A stretch of DNA of 50,385 bases from Fibrobacter sp. (GTDB taxonomy: Bacteria > Fibrobacterota > Chitinivibrionia > Chitinivibrionales > Chitinispirillaceae): contig JAAYYB010000359.1 of NCBI GenBank assembly GCA_012515615.1, forward strand, positions 1-50,385. Direction: 5' to 3'. Below, one piece after another: positions 16,438 to 24,333 of this stretch. Within the stretch, counting starts at the first letter, position 1, and each line of letters begins with the position of its first letter. Under the pieces are notes generated by a model. That model had not been told where the DNA came from. It saw only the letters and a program-made list of their open reading frames with translations, and made no database searches. A program made the position numbers and the translations under genes.

Positions 16438-19400
16438 TTATCTGTAATGAACAGCGACGTTTTTCCTGTAACTTCCCGCAACCAGGGTAGCTGCATAGAA
16501 TCCTCTGCTGAGCTTCGATCCCTTTGATCCTGACAGGCCGATTTTATAGAAGCCTGGAAGTTTCCTTGCGTCACAAAGTACCGCTACCATCCTTCCACGC
16601 ATGTCGTAAAGCCTTATATTTACATGCTCAGTACGCGGAAGCTGGAAGTTGAGGGTTCCATTTCTCCCAGCTTCAATACCGAAGGTCAGAGGAATCCGGT
16701 TCGGAGATGAAATGCTGAGGAGATTTTCCGATGTCAGATGTATTTTCCATCCTGCACTGCTGTCAGCTCCATTACTAACAAAACGTACAGTAATCCGGCC
16801 GTCGGGACTGCTTGAGCGAATCTGCTGCGGCAGTGCGGCCCCGTTGAAGATGTCAAGGAGCACTTTGTTGTCACCGCTTCCGGAATAAACATAAAATGAG
16901 TCAGCAGCCATGTTACCCGGTAAACTCAAAGAAAACAGTTCAAAGCTCATGATAATACCCAAACCCTCAGAGACGGGGTTAAAGGTTATCTCTCCGGAAA
17001 AATTATTGCTGTATCCGTAGTAATTCCCGCCATTATCATAGAAAAAAGTATCATTTACAGTTACCACATTATCCGTCCCACCCGGCATGATGATTCCCAC
17101 AGTGGGGGAGTCGGCATAGGTTGCTGTTACAATAATCGGAATGTCGCCAACAGTTACTGTAGTAACTGGTTGTGAGGGATCGGAAATTGACAGCAGAGTT
17201 GATGCATCTGAGGTCCAGCCCGTGAAATATTTCCAGTGTTCCGCTGGTGTCGCAGCCTGTATCGGTACTACAGTTCCGGTTGTGTAAACTCCTGATCCGC
17301 TCCCGTTTACTACCAGAAGTGATCCTGTGGCACTCACTGTAAAACGGTTGAAATTGCAGGCGCCTGATACCGATTCAATACGCCAGACTGCAATCGCAGT
17401 ATCTAATGTAATCTGCCTGCCCTCAACGCTGAGCCAGTTCTGGGGGCCGCCGGTCGGGGGAACATTGATTGTGTCAAGAATAATGTCGTTTTTCATATTT
17501 CTCAGCACCAGCCTGGCTCCTTCAGTAGAGGCCAGACGGAAGGAGAGACCGTAGATGCCGGCAACCGGTGCTTTTACCAGATATTCCGCTAATGTACCAG
17601 GATTTCCTATCTGGAGTATTCCCCCGCCACCCTCATCGCTACTTATGTCTGTGGTAATTCCCTGAAGGTACCCGGCGCTTTCAGCTTCTATGACTCCAGG
17701 CAAAGAGAGAAGAGTACAGAAATGAGCCGTAATTGTGATGTCAGTACTATCCAGTCTAATACTTGATAGGGAAGAATAGGGCTGATCGACAGCTTGAGAC
17801 GAACTTGACCAGCGCAAAAAGCTGCCAGATTCCGAGTCCGCCCTCACCGGTACACTCGTACCCTCAGCATAAGAGTCGCTTCCGGTCCCGTTCTGCACTG
17901 TAAGTGTAAAGAGCTCTTTAGAGAGGAACCAGTTGAGGTTAAATGATCCGCTTGACGATTCGAGTCTCCAGATCTGCCTGCCTGGGGTGAGCGCGACACG
18001 GTTTCCATTCACCGTTCTCCAGCTCTGAGAGAATCCGGTACCTGTAACAGCTACGGAATCAATCAGCGTATTGCTGTTCATGTTGCGAACTTTAAGGACA
18101 GCGTTGGAACTGGAAGAGATGCGATAGGAAAGAACAGATGTATCTTCAGTCTGTACATCGACTACAAATTCTATAAAAGCACCCGTTGCCGAAAAGTTGA
18201 CATATTGGCCACCACCGGAATCGGTTGCTGTACTAGCGGAGGTCCCCTGCTGGTAGCCGGACTGTTCAGCCTGGGTCGTTCCTGGAATAGTGCCGGGGGT
18301 TGTATAGTTTGCTGTAATAGTGGCATCACCGTTACCCATCACAAGGGTTGTTGAACAGCTGTATGTCTGGGAGGGTGAAAGTGTGGAACTTGACCAGCGC
18401 AAAAATGTTCCGCCCGGGCCTGTTTCCGGGGCGCTGATGGTAACTACTTCACCTGGAGAATATCTTCCGCTGCCGCTCCCGTTTACTACAGAGAGATTGT
18501 AACTGACAACCTCAGCATCCGGACCGATTTTGAATGTCATTACCTGGCCGGGGGCACTGATTTCTGCGAGATCAATTCCTGCCCCGGTCCCATCATGCCA
18601 TTTCGCCGCCGGGTTTGTAAGGTCGTTAAATCGGATGTTGTAATTGAGTCGGAAAGGATCGCCTGCGTCGCCGCTGTTAACCAGCCTTTCCATATCTCTT
18701 TTCCCGTCGGCCTGCACTAGCGCAACCAGTGGGAATCCTTTTCCGGGATCAGTGTTGCGCCCGTCAGTGTGTACATGCCACACTAAAAGCCCGTCTGCCG
18801 GAAGCCCTGAGCTTCGGCCATCACGCCTGCGCGCCTCAATTAAATAAAACTCCTTTGTATTTCTTACGTATGTATAAGCACTGTGGCTGTTTGCTGTGTG
18901 TTCGTAAACAGTTCCCCTGGCATTTCCTGTGATGTCGGTAGTTGTGATCCAGCCTGAGAGTTTTCTGAAATAAGGGTTTGGCTGCTGGGGGTTTGTGGCG
19001 GGGTTGATCGTGTTCATCACGCACCATCTGCCTACGCCGTTTGAATGATCCTCGTAGGAGTAAAGGTCGGCCCAGTGCATTAGCATGTGGCCGTTTTCAT
19101 GGACAAATGTCCCCAGTTTGGGGCTTGAACCTAAACTGGCAAGCTGGTAGTTGGAAAAACCGATCCCGTTAATTGTGACACCGCCCCTGTAGGACCCGGC
19201 ATGGGGCCAGAGTCCGTTGGCCCATCCTGCTGAGGCTGATCCGGCGTAGAAGACATTAAGTGCAACGACACGATTGTTTGAGGTTGTTACCTGGCTCATG
19301 TCAAAGCCCTGGTTTTTCAATTTGTTAAGAATGTTGGTAAGCAGTTCCTGGACATAGGCGTAACCTTCGCCCCTGTCATAGTAGGATTTGGCATTGTCGG

Positions 19401-20061
19401 CAGTGATAAATTGTGTGACAACATTGGTATAGAGCATCTGGCCATTTGATACATCACGGAAATAATCGTAGGCAGAACCATTGTTGCCGTTTCCGGTATA
19501 ACCCTGTTGATTACAGAAATTCTCTATTGTTTCTCTGGTGGTAGTCGATTTTACATCGGGAAAGTCAATAAGAATTGTCAGCCCTGTAACTCTTCTGGGT
19601 TCGGCAGTTTCTACCCCTTCATCAAGAGGAGATGGCGAGTACAGGAGTGATTGTTCAGACTCTGGCTCGATAAGCTTCATGTAGCCAAGGACTTCCTTGT
19701 TTTTACGCACCTTTTTATGGATTGATTCCAGGCGTATGCGCATCTTCTTTTTTAATGATGGTGCACGCCCCTGTGGATTGTATCTGATGCCGCTTGAGAT
19801 GTACTCATTTTCATCAGCGGAAAGGCTGGCATAGCAGATCCATCCGTCTTTATCCCGCACGAGCGTATAGCCATCGGGGCTCTCTACGTCCTGGTGAAAT
19901 TCATCACCCCACACAAGTACCGGTACTGTTGTTCCATCAGGCTGCTTCAAAGAGAACTGTTCTCCCTCGTGTGGTGCGGCAATGGAAGATGAGAATGGAA
20001 TTAGAAATGTAAAAGCAATTGTAGTGATTTCCCATTTTATACGTTTAAATAGCCACCACAT
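16438..20061 (-). CDS. Secreted modular M6-family metalloprotease with carbohydrate-binding modules and sorting domain
   Basis: 1207 residues with a signal peptide. Residues about 155-515 are an M6 (immune inhibitor A-like) zinc protease: FVHENGHMLMHWADLY carries the HExxH motif (His321, Glu322, His325) with Asp332 as a candidate ligand region. Then come an InlB-like repeat (517-588), a CBM6-like module (590-715), a second InlB-like repeat (717-782), a second CBM6-like module (785-910), a third repeat (912-985), a CUB-like region (about 1000-1112, FYVYSGSGDNKVLLD) and a type A sorting-like end (1125-1207, IRLYDMRGRMVAVL...GFYAATL). A protease tethered to polysaccharide could strip cell-wall glycoproteins (inference). 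AAAGGAGA precedes ATG. Confidence 0.88.
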   Translation of the reverse strand: MWWLFKRIKWEITTIAFTFLIPFSSSIAAPHEGEQFSLKQPDGTTVPVLVWGDEFHQDVESPDGYTLVRDKDGWICYASLSADENEYISSGIRYNPQGRAPSLKKKMRIRLESIHKKVRKNKEVLGYMKLIEPESEQSLLYSPSPLDEGVETAEPRRVTGLTILIDFPDVKSTTTRETIENFCNQQGYTGNGNNGSAYDYFRDVSNGQMLYTNVVTQFITADNAKSYYDRGEGYAYVQELLTNILNKLKNQGFDMSQVTTSNNRVVALNVFYAGSASAGWANGLWPHAGSYRGGVTINGIGFSNYQLASLGSSPKLGTFVHENGHMLMHWADLYSYEDHSNGVGRWCVMNTINPATNPQQPNPYFRKLSGWITTTDITGNARGTVYEHTANSHSAYTYVRNTKEFYLIEARRRDGRSSGLPADGLLVWHVHTDGRNTDPGKGFPLVALVQADGKRDMERLVNSGDAGDPFRLNYNIRFNDLTNPAAKWHDGTGAGIDLAEISAPGQVMTFKIGPDAEVVSYNLSVVNGSGSGRYSPGEVVTISAPETGPGGTFLRWSSSTLSPSQTYSCSTTLVMGNGDATITANYTTPGTIPGTTQAEQSGYQQGTSASTATDSGGGQYVNFSATGAFIEFVVDVQTEDTSVLSYRISSSSNAVLKVRNMNSNTLIDSVAVTGTGFSQSWRTVNGNRVALTPGRQIWRLESSSGSFNLNWFLSKELFTLTVQNGTGSDSYAEGTSVPVRADSESGSFLRWSSSSQAVDQPYSSLSSIRLDSTDITITAHFCTLLSLPGVIEAESAGYLQGITTDISSDEGGGGILQIGNPGTLAEYLVKAPVAGIYGLSFRLASTEGARLVLRNMKNDIILDTINVPPTGGPQNWLSVEGRQITLDTAIAVWRIESVSGACNFNRFTVSATGSLLVVNGSGSGVYTTGTVVPIQAATPAEHWKYFTGWTSDASTLLSISDPSQPVTTVTVGDIPIIVTATYADSPTVGIIMPGGTDNVVTVNDTFFYDNGGNYYGYSNNFSGEITFNPVSEGLGIIMSFELFSLSLPGNMAADSFYVYSGSGDNKVLLDIFNGAALPQQIRSSSPDGRITVRFVSNGADSSAGWKIHLTSENLLSISSPNRIPLTFGIEAGRNGTLNFQLPRTEHVNIRLYDMRGRMVAVLCDARKLPGFYKIGLSGSKGSKLSRGFYAATLVAGSYRKNVAVHYR

Positions 20062-20492
20062 AGCGTCTCCTTTATCCTGGAACTATATATGTATAGAGAA
20101 TATCCACATACCAGATCTGTTATTGCCTATCTGAAAAGAAACAATAGTATTTGGACACCCTATTGGTATTTCATCAAGTGGAGTACTGTGTTTTTCTCAG
20201 TTAGCCACATTAGATAATATAGTCATATTTTCCCGCTCTGCTATTAAAATGTTTAGTCAGGCTTAAATAGGCATAATATTTAAAAAACATAACTAACTGA
20301 AAATCAGATGGTTAGAAACGATATGGTGTTTAATAAAAAAATTATAATGTTGATTAGTTTAAGAGGACGTGACTATTGGTTAAAGGCGGAAGAAATCCGC
20401 GTGTATCTACCCCAGAGATGACGTAGTGCCTAAAAATCCGATGTCACAATTTCATCTCTGGGGTGAAACAGTGACTTAACACGTTAAATCAT
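20062..20492. other. Upstream region of the M6 gene with an inverted motif copy
   Basis: AT-rich, no gene. CCCCAGAGATGA (20410-20421) is an inverted copy of TCATCTCTGGGG at 20452-20463, making a 12-bp stem with a 30-nt loop at the edge of the tandem repeat array. The rest shows nothing I can support beyond a likely promoter region. Confidence 0.45.
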
Positions 20493-20709
20493 AAAGTCAT
20501 CTCTGGGGTGAAACAGTGTAAACAAAAAAGTCACCTGAGGAAATACATAAGTCACCTGGGGAAATACCATAAGTCACCTGGGGAAATACCATAAGTCACC
20601 TGGGGAAATACCATAAGTCACCTCCGGGGAAATACCATAAGTCACCTCCGGGGAAATACCATAAGTCACCTCCGGGGTGAAATACATAAGTCACCTCTGG
20701 TGTGAAATA
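20493..20709. repeat. Tandem array of 22-25 bp units
   Basis: Eight units run head to tail from 20525 to 20709, for example ATAAGTCACCTGGGGAAATA (start of the 22-bp form, units at 20547, 20569, 20591) and a 24-bp form with CCTCCGGGGAAA (20613, 20637). The last two carry TCACCTCCGGGGTGA (20661) and TCACCTCTGGTGTGA (20686), which are imperfect dyads. A diverged unit with TCATCTCTGGGGTGA lies at 20493-20515. The units touch each other without unique spacers, so this is not a CRISPR array. It sits 430-650 bp upstream of the M6 protease start. Confidence 0.85.
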
Positions 20710-20869
20710 AAGCCCAAGGTGAATTAGTTCAAACTGTTAAGTTACCAGGGGTGAGCCAAAGATCTATCGTAGTGCCCGAAATAAAAATCGAAGTCGAAGG
20801 CTGGGCGGGTCCTGATTAATTTAAGATCCTATACCGATCTATATACCGAAACACTCCAGAAAAATGTTA

Positions 20870-20913
20870 CTAAATTAAAAAGGCCACACTGGCGTGGAAG
20901 CCAGTGTGACCTT
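20870..20913 (-). terminator. Intrinsic terminator of the GH51 gene
   Basis: Read on the minus strand, AAGGTCACACTGGC (20913-20900), a 6-nt loop and GCCAGTGTGGCCTT (20893-20880) form a 14-bp stem with one mismatch, followed by TTTTTAATTT. A classic rho-independent signal. Confidence 0.85.
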
Positions 20914-20933
20914 GATTACTTCATTTGAGACGG

Positions 20934-20959
20934 GTACCTTTTAATGTAATAAAAGGTAC
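20934..20959. terminator. Second hairpin after the GH51 gene
   Basis: GTACCTTTTA (20934-20943) and TAAAAGGTAC (20950-20959) pair perfectly around a 6-nt loop, 9 nt past the GH51 stop and 21 nt before the main terminator. It may assist termination or protect the 3' end. Confidence 0.5.
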
Positions 20960-20968
20960 GGCTGATCT

Positions 20969-22741
20969 TTACCTGGAGATGACAACCTGCTCTGTAAAGC
21001 TAAGGTTTTCTCCCTGAATTCTAACAATGTAAATACCTTTGTTCTTCAGTTTGTTTCCAGGCAAACAGATACTGTTCCCATTGTCGAACTGTGTAGACAC
21101 TCTGTCGATTAAAGTTCTGCCGTCTATTCCATACAGACTTACTGTCACCGGTGAATTCATGCTTGCCGATGAGCTGATGAACACACTTCTGTCGGCTCCG
21201 GTTTTAACCGAAAATGTGGCTGCACTTTTAAGCAGTGAGCTTTGAGGTTCTACTGAAACAGGCATCGGCTCCAGTCTGATCATTGCTACGCTTTTTGAAG
21301 GCAGAGTAACAGAGAGCTGCTTTCCATTTAGGTTGTATTTGTTTGAATCAAGAGGTTTGATGTTTATCTGTTCAGCCTGGTTGTATTCATTGGCTGAACC
21401 GATAGCGGGTCCGGTAATGACCTCGGCACTCTTGACAACATACTCTGCAATATTGCTGTTCAAAGAAACAGTTACCGACCTATCGGCATCCTTGTCGACA
21501 TTGGAAAAACTGATGCTGACAACGCCTTCTTTGTCTACAGAGGCAAAAGATGTAACCGCCTGTAGATTTTTACCAGATTTATTAATTTTTTCAAAATTGG
21601 ATTGTGTGGTAGGCACCACCTTGGCGTCGTTGAGATGATGCGGCTTGAACATTTTAAAAACATAGAATGTCGGGGTCTTCACCAATTGCGCCTGTGTGTT
21701 GATATTCATGAGTGAATGAATGACACTTACCGCCTGAGCCAGGCCCGCAACCTCAACCCGGCTGGAATGCTGCATAAACAGATGGAGATGCTCTGATGCA
21801 GATAAAGCGTCCATAAGCGTGGCCTTCTGCTCCCAGCCATCACCAACATCTTTAAGCCAGTCACCCCATTCATCGAATATCAGCTTAACTTTATTCTGCG
21901 GATCTCTCTGATTGAGGGTGTTAACCATTCTACGCAAATTAGGACCAATCTGACCATCATAGGCGCGATGGACAATATCCCAGTACTGGTTGTCCGGCGG
22001 GTTTACGCTTTCGTAAGAGTCCGGGAAATAGAGGTACTCGTGTATCTCAAACCCATCAATTCTCCCGTTATGGGTGTCAAAAAATGAGTTCATCCATTCA
22101 TTGCTGCCGCCATAATTTATACTTCCAGCTATCTTGATATTTTTTTCGCTAAAGTAATTTTTCAATCTGTCATAATTTGTAGTATAATCACCTTTGTATG
22201 CATTGACATTCTTGTTTCCACCGCAACCCCATACTTCATTGCCAATCTTGAACCATCTTAGTGGATATTTGAGACTGTCGACGACATATTGGCAAAAGGC
22301 CAGATTGCTTGCGGCGTCGGTGCCGTTCGGTTTACCAACAATTATGGCCTCGGCCCCTGTCAGTTTGCAAAATTCAATAAACCTGTCGACGCCGACATCA
22401 TTTCCAGGCCTTTTGTTGGCACTCCAGTTATATCCGTTAGCCGCGCAACCTCCCGGCCATTCAGCTGCTGTAACGCCGCATTCGATAAAACCATCTATTA
22501 CATCCTGGCGCATTCCGTTGGTATTTTTTATGGGTGAATTTGTCCCGACAAAGAGGCCGCTGCTGTTTTGACCTGTAAATTGTCTCCCCAGTCTTTCCAT
22601 CAATACGCCATAGATTCCCGGGGGGATAATCAGGTTCGCATCGTTGACATTATACGTCACCGAGTTCTGACTGTACGAACTTATAGCCATGACAGCTACA
22701 AGCAACATAGCAGAACGTTTTGTACCTTTGAGAATGCTCAT
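20969..22741 (-). CDS. Secreted GH51-type alpha-L-arabinofuranosidase with sorting domain
   Basis: 590 residues with a signal peptide (…VAVMAISSYSQ). The (beta/alpha)8 core shows the GH51 clan A signature: KIGNEVWG with acid/base Glu169 and LIFDEWGDW with nucleophile Glu291; WPGGCAANGYNW and GFEIHEYLYFP are further family blocks. The all-beta C-terminal domain follows (about 375-495), then a type A sorting-like end (SLYGIDGRTLIDRV...GIYIVRI). It releases terminal arabinose from arabinoxylan or arabinan, complementing the esterases nearby. AAGGAGAAGGT precedes ATG. Its own terminators follow at 20870-20959. Confidence 0.88.
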   Translation of the reverse strand: MSILKGTKRSAMLLVAVMAISSYSQNSVTYNVNDANLIIPPGIYGVLMERLGRQFTGQNSSGLFVGTNSPIKNTNGMRQDVIDGFIECGVTAAEWPGGCAANGYNWSANKRPGNDVGVDRFIEFCKLTGAEAIIVGKPNGTDAASNLAFCQYVVDSLKYPLRWFKIGNEVWGCGGNKNVNAYKGDYTTNYDRLKNYFSEKNIKIAGSINYGGSNEWMNSFFDTHNGRIDGFEIHEYLYFPDSYESVNPPDNQYWDIVHRAYDGQIGPNLRRMVNTLNQRDPQNKVKLIFDEWGDWLKDVGDGWEQKATLMDALSASEHLHLFMQHSSRVEVAGLAQAVSVIHSLMNINTQAQLVKTPTFYVFKMFKPHHLNDAKVVPTTQSNFEKINKSGKNLQAVTSFASVDKEGVVSISFSNVDKDADRSVTVSLNSNIAEYVVKSAEVITGPAIGSANEYNQAEQINIKPLDSNKYNLNGKQLSVTLPSKSVAMIRLEPMPVSVEPQSSLLKSAATFSVKTGADRSVFISSSASMNSPVTVSLYGIDGRTLIDRVSTQFDNGNSICLPGNKLKNKGIYIVRIQGENLSFTEQVVISR

Positions 22742-23157
22742 ACCTTCTCCTTTAAAAATGTAGTTATTGTAGGTAGTGCTTTAATTTCCATATTTTTCAA
22801 TTAAAGTCAGTTTTTTCTGATACAATTCCTGACTATACAATACAAATGCTCAATCTGCAAAGATCATTATTTATAATATATTAATAAATGTGATAAATGC
22901 CACAATAATAATATAAAGGTGTCTTTATTCTGTAATCGCCGATTTAGGGGAAAGTATGAATAAAGTGTTCCAAATTATGGAACACCTCAATTCGCTGGCT
23001 CTTTTCTTATCCTTTGCCTTGTTAAAATGATGTAAAAGAAACAATGGGTGCCGTTTCGGGAAATACATTTGAGTTAAATGGTGTATCAAAAAAGGTTAAC
23101 TCAGACGATCTATATAAAGCAATTTCACTGGCCTCCGGAACCTGTTGTAAGGTGTAT
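22742..23157. other. Intergenic stretch with a palindromic site
   Basis: GTGTTCCA (22965-22972) and TGGAACAC (22978-22985) form a perfect 8-bp inverted repeat with a 5-nt spacer. It lies about 225 nt upstream of the GH51 start and 170 nt past the CE3 stop, so it may be an operator or a weak terminator. A plus-strand ORF from 23044 runs antisense into the CE3 gene and is not supported. Confidence 0.4.
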
Positions 23158-24078
23158 CTACTGATTTCCTTGAATGATATACACTCTGTTTGTTCTGGTC
23201 TGTTCTATTCCATCGAAGCCCATTCTTTTTCCCATGAGGTCGATAACAGGGCTGCTTCTGGAAAATTTTCTACTCCATTCATGTCCATCTGGAGAACAGA
23301 CAAGCTCAATTCGATAAGCAGACTTCTGACTGGAAACTCTGGCAAATGGTGCAATATTTTTTGTCCGGGTACTTGCCAGATAACCGTCGATTGCATCAAA
23401 CCACTTAGTTGCCATTTTTTCTTCACCAACAGCATTTGGATGTATTCCATCGTACAGTTCGGAAGAATTGATTCCACTGTACTGGTCGACAAAAATGATC
23501 GGTGATGATTCACTGGTCAATTCCTCAGCCAATGGTTTTATTCTATTATTGATTTCGGTGATGCGTGGCGGAGTTCCCTGTGCATTGCAGGGGATTAGAT
23601 TGGCCATGAAAATAACCACAGACGGGTTATCATTACGCAATTTTTCGATTATTTGTTTGATTTCATTGAGGGTTTCGCTTATGGTCTGCCCCTGAATACA
23701 GTCATTAGTGCCCAGATGCATTAAAACCATGTCAGGGGTATATTGATTGAGCCAGTTATTGATGTTTTGGAGAATCTGATCTACTCGCCAGCCCCAGTGG
23801 CCCTCATGATCAGCATCAAAACGCTTCCCTTTATAGTCGGGCCGGTTGGGATTGCCGGAGAAATTTGTATTCATTGTTCCAACAAAATCGAATGCGATAT
23901 TGGCATCGATCAGCTTTTTCCATAACGGGTAGCGATAACTCTGGTGGCTTCCATCCGCCTGTGTGATTGAGTTTCCGTAAGGAGCAATTTTTATGATATC
24001 CTGCATAGTATCTGAATGGACATCAGGAGACAGTAGAAAAGAACACAAGGTGACAAGTAAAAATGGGCGTGATTTCAT
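23158..24078 (-). CDS. Secreted SGNH carbohydrate esterase, CE3-like
   Basis: 306 residues with a signal peptide. The SGNH core covers about residues 28-232: PYGNSITQ (Ser37), SYRYPLWKKL, DHEGHWGW, HLGTNDC (123-126) and DGIHPNAVG (Asp210, His213). The order and the EGHWGW block fit CE3 acetylxylan esterases. Block I reads GNS rather than the usual GDS; the nucleophile Ser is kept. The last 55 residues (VIDLMGKRMG...NRVYIIQ) look like a degenerate type A sorting end. GGAGG precedes ATG. It is on the same strand as GH51, 416 nt upstream of it, so co-transcription is uncertain. Confidence 0.82.
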   Translation of the reverse strand: MKSRPFLLVTLCSFLLSPDVHSDTMQDIIKIAPYGNSITQADGSHQSYRYPLWKKLIDANIAFDFVGTMNTNFSGNPNRPDYKGKRFDADHEGHWGWRVDQILQNINNWLNQYTPDMVLMHLGTNDCIQGQTISETLNEIKQIIEKLRNDNPSVVIFMANLIPCNAQGTPPRITEINNRIKPLAEELTSESSPIIFVDQYSGINSSELYDGIHPNAVGEEKMATKWFDAIDGYLASTRTKNIAPFARVSSQKSAYRIELVCSPDGHEWSRKFSRSSPVIDLMGKRMGFDGIEQTRTNRVYIIQGNQ

Positions 24079-24333
24079 CTTTATCCTCCGTTAAACCCGG
24101 CTGTGCACTGTCAAATCAGAGTCTTGACGTTAAATACTCAGACGATACGGTTTCATTGAAATTTTCAGGGCTGTCCCGTCAACTTCCGGACCAGCGTCAT
24201 CATCATAAATAAAGGTAATTTATGCCAAAACTCGGGTGTTGAAATCCGGCATCGAATTGATTTACCCCGGAATTTGTTACTTCAGCACGGATAGAGAAAA
24301 AAAGTTTGTTTGCCCCATGTCGTTATTATTCGC

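Noticed and set aside
20525-20709. Possible CRISPR array
   Set aside because: Units are contiguous with no unique spacers, and no cas genes are seen.
23044-23505. 153-codon plus-strand ORF
   Set aside because: Most of it is antisense to the well-supported CE3-like esterase; there is no ribosome-binding site or recognisable family.
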